Below, piece after piece: positions 5,992 through 8,301 of a stretch of 8,301 nucleotides of DNA; positions within the stretch are counted from its first letter, which is position 1, and every line of letters starts with the position of its first letter. The notes below the pieces were generated by a model that saw nothing but the letters and a program-made list of their open reading frames with translations, was not told the origin of the DNA and did no database searches. A program made the position numbers and the translations under genes. Origin of the DNA: JBFEYJ01 sp041563315 (GTDB lineage Bacteria; Pseudomonadota; Gammaproteobacteria; Thiohalomonadales; Thiohalomonadaceae); assembly GCA_041563315.1 (NCBI GenBank), contig JBFFNE010000106.1:1-8301 (forward strand), read 5' to 3'.

Positions 5992-6888
5992 GTGTATCGA
6001 CGCCTAACGCTCCACCAGCTTGCTATCTTTACGGTGTTGGCCCGACACCGAAATATGACCAGGGCGGCAGCCGAGCTGCACATGACAACGCCTGCGATAT
6101 CGATTCAGATTAAGCAGATGTCCGGGGCCATAGGCATGCCCCTACACGAACAGGTGGGCAAACGCCTTTACCTGACAGAGGCTGGGCATCTGGTCGAGCA
6201 GGCGGCGAGGGATGTACTGGAAAGGCTGGACAGCCTTTCCACTGAGTTAGCAGAGCTTCAGGGGCTGGAGCGTGGTAGCCTGAAACTCACTATTATCACC
6301 ACTGCAAAGTATTTCGTACCGCGCCTGCTAGGGGAGTTTTGCCGGCAGCATCCCGGTATTGAGGTCGCATTGGAGGTGCTGAATCGTGACCAGTGTCTGA
6401 GCCGCCTGACCCGGAATCTTGACAACCTCTATATCATGGGGCAGGTACCGGATACTCTGGATGTGACGGCAGTGCCCTTTATGGAGAATCCATTGGTGAT
6501 CATTGCTCCAACAGGACATCCACTTGAGGGAAAAAAATGCATCGCCCCAAAGCGGTTGGCGGGTGAACCGTTCATTATGCGTGAGCAGGGATCCGGTACA
6601 CGCCTCGCTGCAGAACGGTTTTTCGAAGCGCAGGGGGTGAGGATCCGAACACGCATGACGCTCGGCAGCAATGAAGCGGTTAAACAGGCCGTTGCCGGGG
6701 GCCTGGGGCTAGCCGTGGTTTCCCGACATACCTTGAGCCTCGATGAGGCATCGGGAGCCTTCGCTGTGCTCGATGTGAAGGGATTTCCACTGCTACGCCA
6801 ATGGTATGCGGTGTATCCAAAAGGTAAGCGGTTATCGACGGTGACCGATGCCTTCCTGCGATACCTGGTTGCAAAGGGCGAAAAGTGA
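5992..6888 (+). CDS. cbbR: LysR-family regulator, CbbR type
   Basis: This 298-residue LysR-type activator has an N-terminal winged HTH (about 4-63: LTLHQLAIF, then TRAAAELHMTTPAISIQIKQ) and a linker helix. The effector-binding domain follows, with stretches typical of CbbR: TTAKYFVPRLLGEFC, DNLYIMGQ, ENPLVIIAPTGHPL, REQGSGTR (GSGTR at 200-204), LGSNEAVKQAVAGGLGLAVVSRHTL and FPLLRQWYAVYPKGK. CbbR usually activates Calvin-cycle operons in response to carbon and energy metabolites, and is typically transcribed divergently from its targets. Here the divergent target is an aldolase remnant, then carbonic anhydrase and purEK. The start is GTG at 5992 with AAAGG about 9 bases upstream. Length is normal and the gene looks intact. 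Whether RuBisCO genes exist elsewhere in the genome cannot be seen. Confidence 0.9.
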   Translation: MYRRLTLHQLAIFTVLARHRNMTRAAAELHMTTPAISIQIKQMSGAIGMPLHEQVGKRLYLTEAGHLVEQAARDVLERLDSLSTELAELQGLERGSLKLTIITTAKYFVPRLLGEFCRQHPGIEVALEVLNRDQCLSRLTRNLDNLYIMGQVPDTLDVTAVPFMENPLVIIAPTGHPLEGKKCIAPKRLAGEPFIMREQGSGTRLAAERFFEAQGVRIRTRMTLGSNEAVKQAVAGGLGLAVVSRHTLSLDEASGAFAVLDVKGFPLLRQWYAVYPKGKRLSTVTDAFLRYLVAKGEK

Positions 6889-6889
6889 G

Positions 6890-6962
6890 CGTGGGGGAAT
6901 TCAATTTTAAAGCCCTGGCCCTAAAAACCGAAAACCGGATCAGAGACAGAGGAATCCCCACG
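6890..6962. repeat. 73-bp inverted-repeat element downstream of cbbR
   Basis: CGTGGGGGAATTC (6890-6902) and GAATCCCCACG (6952-6962) pair as an 11-bp stem with a 2-base bulge, and enclose about 49 bp that includes CCGAAAACCGGATC. It starts two bases after the cbbR stop. There is no T-run, so it is not an ordinary terminator. It resembles a small non-autonomous or REP-type element. The GGATCAGAGACAG part recalls sequences near REP-associated transposases, from memory only. Confidence 0.45.
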
Positions 6963-7007
6963 AAATATCCAACCAGCTCAACGGCTGGAATGGATAAATA
7001 AAGATAA

Positions 7008-7728
7008 ATGAATGCATGTACTAAAAGTATCGTAACTGAAGGGCTGCCACTGAGCCGTTATCGTGCTGCACGGCGTATGATGATTCTGGATCTGATGAGC
7101 AACCAACAGCCTAAGCGTCGCTACAAGAAGGCTGAACAACCGCACCTCAGCATTCCAAACTTGCTGGCTCGCCAGTTCGGTGTGGAGGCGCCCAATAAAG
7201 TCTGGGCGGGTGATATTACCTACATCTAGTCGGGAAAGCGCTGGGCCTATCTGGCGAGAGTCATTGACCTGTTTGTTCGCAAACCTGTCGGATGGGCACG
7301 CTCACTTTCACCCGATAGTGACCTAACGAAAGAGGCGTTGACGATGGCTTATGAGTCACGTGGTGAGCCTACGGGTGTAATGTTTCACTCCGACCAAGGG
7401 TACCAGTATACAAGCCGACGTTCAGGCAACAGCTGTGCGCTACCAAATGACTCAGAGCATGAGCCGTCAAGGCAACTGCTGGGATAATGCACTGATGGAG
7501 TGATTCTTCAGAAGCCTGAAGACGGAATGGATCACCGAGGTGGATACGCTTCGTTTGAAGAAGCAAAACATGGCATCACGGATTATGCCATTTGGGTATT
7601 ACAGCCCATTCAGGCCGCATACTCGCAACGATGGAGTGGCGCCAAATGAAGCCGTAAAGCTGTATTGGAATGCCCATAAAGGTGTGGCCAAAATGACTTT
7701 ACCACTACAGTCATGGCCATCGATATAA
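7008..7728 (+). pseudogene. Degenerate IS3-family transposase (OrfB, DDE integrase core)
   Basis: Read across frames, the region encodes most of an IS3-family OrfB: GLPLSRYRA, VWAGDITYI with the first catalytic Asp (7212-7214), VIDLF, VMFHSDQG with the second Asp (7392-7394), MSRQGNCWDNALME with the Glu (7498-7500), FFRSLKTEWI, and YYSPFRPHTRNDG. It is inactive. A TAG at 7227-7229 replaces an expected Trp, and a TGA at 7501-7503 replaces an expected Arg. Single bases are missing at about 7420/7421, 7437/7438 and 7542-7544, and one T is extra in 7591-7593. Restoring the first two deletions gives exactly 35 residues between the second Asp and the Glu, the IS3-family spacing. The OrfB N-terminus and OrfA are absent, and no terminal inverted repeats or target duplication are visible. 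The short ORFs within it are not separate genes. Confidence 0.88.
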
Positions 7729-7729
7729 G

Positions 7730-7760
7730 GCAGGGCGCCGTAAAGCACCCTGCTTTTTTA
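7730..7760 (+). terminator. Rho-independent terminator
   Basis: GCAGGGCGC (7730-7738) and GCACCCTGC (7745-7753) form a 9-bp stem with one C-A mismatch and a 6-base loop, followed by six T residues. It follows the transposase remnant stop directly on the plus strand and lies just beyond the stop of the convergent membrane-protein gene. On the minus strand no T-run follows the stem, so it should work mainly for plus-strand transcripts. Confidence 0.75.
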
Positions 7761-7761
7761 T

Positions 7762-8301
7762 CTACTCCCCATTGTGACAGATTGCGGTTGCCGTCACTAT
7801 TGCTGCACCTAATGTTGTGACTCCAACCTCAACCCACGTCAGGGCACATGCCTGTATTGCAGGCACAATCAAGATATACGTGATTGCTGTTGCAGCGATA
7901 GTAACGAACACCACTGACAACAGGTCTAGTGCATAACAACGACCTGGCTGACACTTGTAATACCAGACGCCGAACGCTGCCACACCAAGTACAAACAACC
8001 CGATACCGACCGGTAGCCAGAACGATAAACAGCAACCGGAAAGCAGCATCATCAGGATACCCATCGTCATCACTGCACCCCAGCCTAACACGGCCCAGTC
8101 ACACGCTTTCAGACAATCACATATCTCTAGCCAACAGAGTATGTACGAAAGCGCTATTGCAGCCGCTACTGCGATCCATAATCCCGCAATCACTCCCCAT
8201 ACCCAGGTCGGCACCGGTATCGCTGCTAGTGCAGGGCACGTTTCCAACGCCAGTGTGAATATTGTGGCGCCAACAGCAATGACTAGCAGGGCCAGGATAA
8301 T
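7762..8301 (-). CDS. Cysteine-rich polytopic membrane protein of unknown function, 5' end outside window
   Basis: The frame runs from TAG (7762-7764) to the right edge without interruption: 179 residues are visible and the start is missing. A TTG at 8247 could be taken as a start, but the 18 codons upstream of it encode a clear hydrophobic helix in frame (IILALLVIAVGATIFTLAL), so the gene begins beyond 8301. About six membrane segments are visible, near 1-19, 35-58, 70-88, 95-115, 127-149 and 155-174. There are 11 cysteines, several in pairs or clusters (CWLEICDCLKAC at 56-67, GCC at 89-91, KCQPGRC at 116-122), mostly in short loops at helix ends. This could mean disulfides or metal binding. 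I recognise no family. It is convergent with the IS remnant and its partners lie outside the window. Confidence 0.7.
   Translation of the reverse strand: MILALLVIAVGATIFTLALETCPALAAIPVPTWVWGVIAGLWIAVAAAIALSYILCWLEICDCLKACDWAVLGWGAVMTMGILMMLLSGCCLSFWLPVGIGLFVLGVAAFGVWYYKCQPGRCYALDLLSVVFVTIAATAITYILIVPAIQACALTWVEVGVTTLGAAIVTATAICHNGE

Noticed and set aside
6973..6988. CCAGC/GCTGG hairpin as cbbR terminator
   Set aside because: The 5-bp stem is short and no T-run follows on either strand.
7369..7566. Minus-strand 65-codon ORF
   Set aside because: It is antisense to the IS3 transposase remnant and shows no family features.
7929..8258. 109-codon plus-strand ORF
   Set aside because: It is antisense to the membrane protein. 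Its composition is what the opposite strand of hydrophobic helices would give, and there is no ribosome-binding site.

Overview
The window looks like a gammaproteobacterial chromosome segment of moderate G+C. This rests on the purEK arrangement, the LysR/CbbR family, and the mobile-element types. The genus cannot be fixed from the sequence. No rRNA, tRNA or CRISPR array is visible.

Left (1-1856, minus): the start of a large secreted lipoprotein that runs off the window. It has a lipobox, four cadherin/Ig-like repeats of about 90 residues, a fifth more divergent one, and a bacterial pre-peptidase C-terminal (PPC-like) domain. Next (1857-2252) is a 396-bp gap. It holds a leader hairpin, the first copy of a palindromic repeat, a doubtful 41-codon reading frame, and a good -10 box for the following gene. 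An Old Yellow Enzyme family ene-reductase (2253-3329, plus) is followed by the second copy of the same repeat, so this gene lies between two direct copies.

Centre (3498-6888): a minus-strand operon reads, in transcription order, a 61-codon remnant of a class II fructose-bisphosphate aldolase, a beta-carbonic anhydrase, purE and purK. The first two genes overlap by ATGA, as do the last two, with 21 bp between carbonic anhydrase and purE. A CbbR-type LysR regulator is transcribed divergently from the operon. The gene logic is coherent: carbonic anhydrase makes bicarbonate, PurK consumes bicarbonate to carboxylate AIR, and PurE rearranges the product. The regulator and aldolase remnant look like what is left of a Calvin-cycle (cbb) type locus now sitting upstream of a bicarbonate/purine module. 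This is the most interesting part of the window.

Right (6889-8301): a 73-bp inverted-repeat element, then a decayed IS3-family transposase with two nonsense changes and four single-base indels, a rho-independent terminator, and a cysteine-rich polytopic membrane protein on the minus strand. The reading frame of that last protein continues past the window edge. Its function is unknown.
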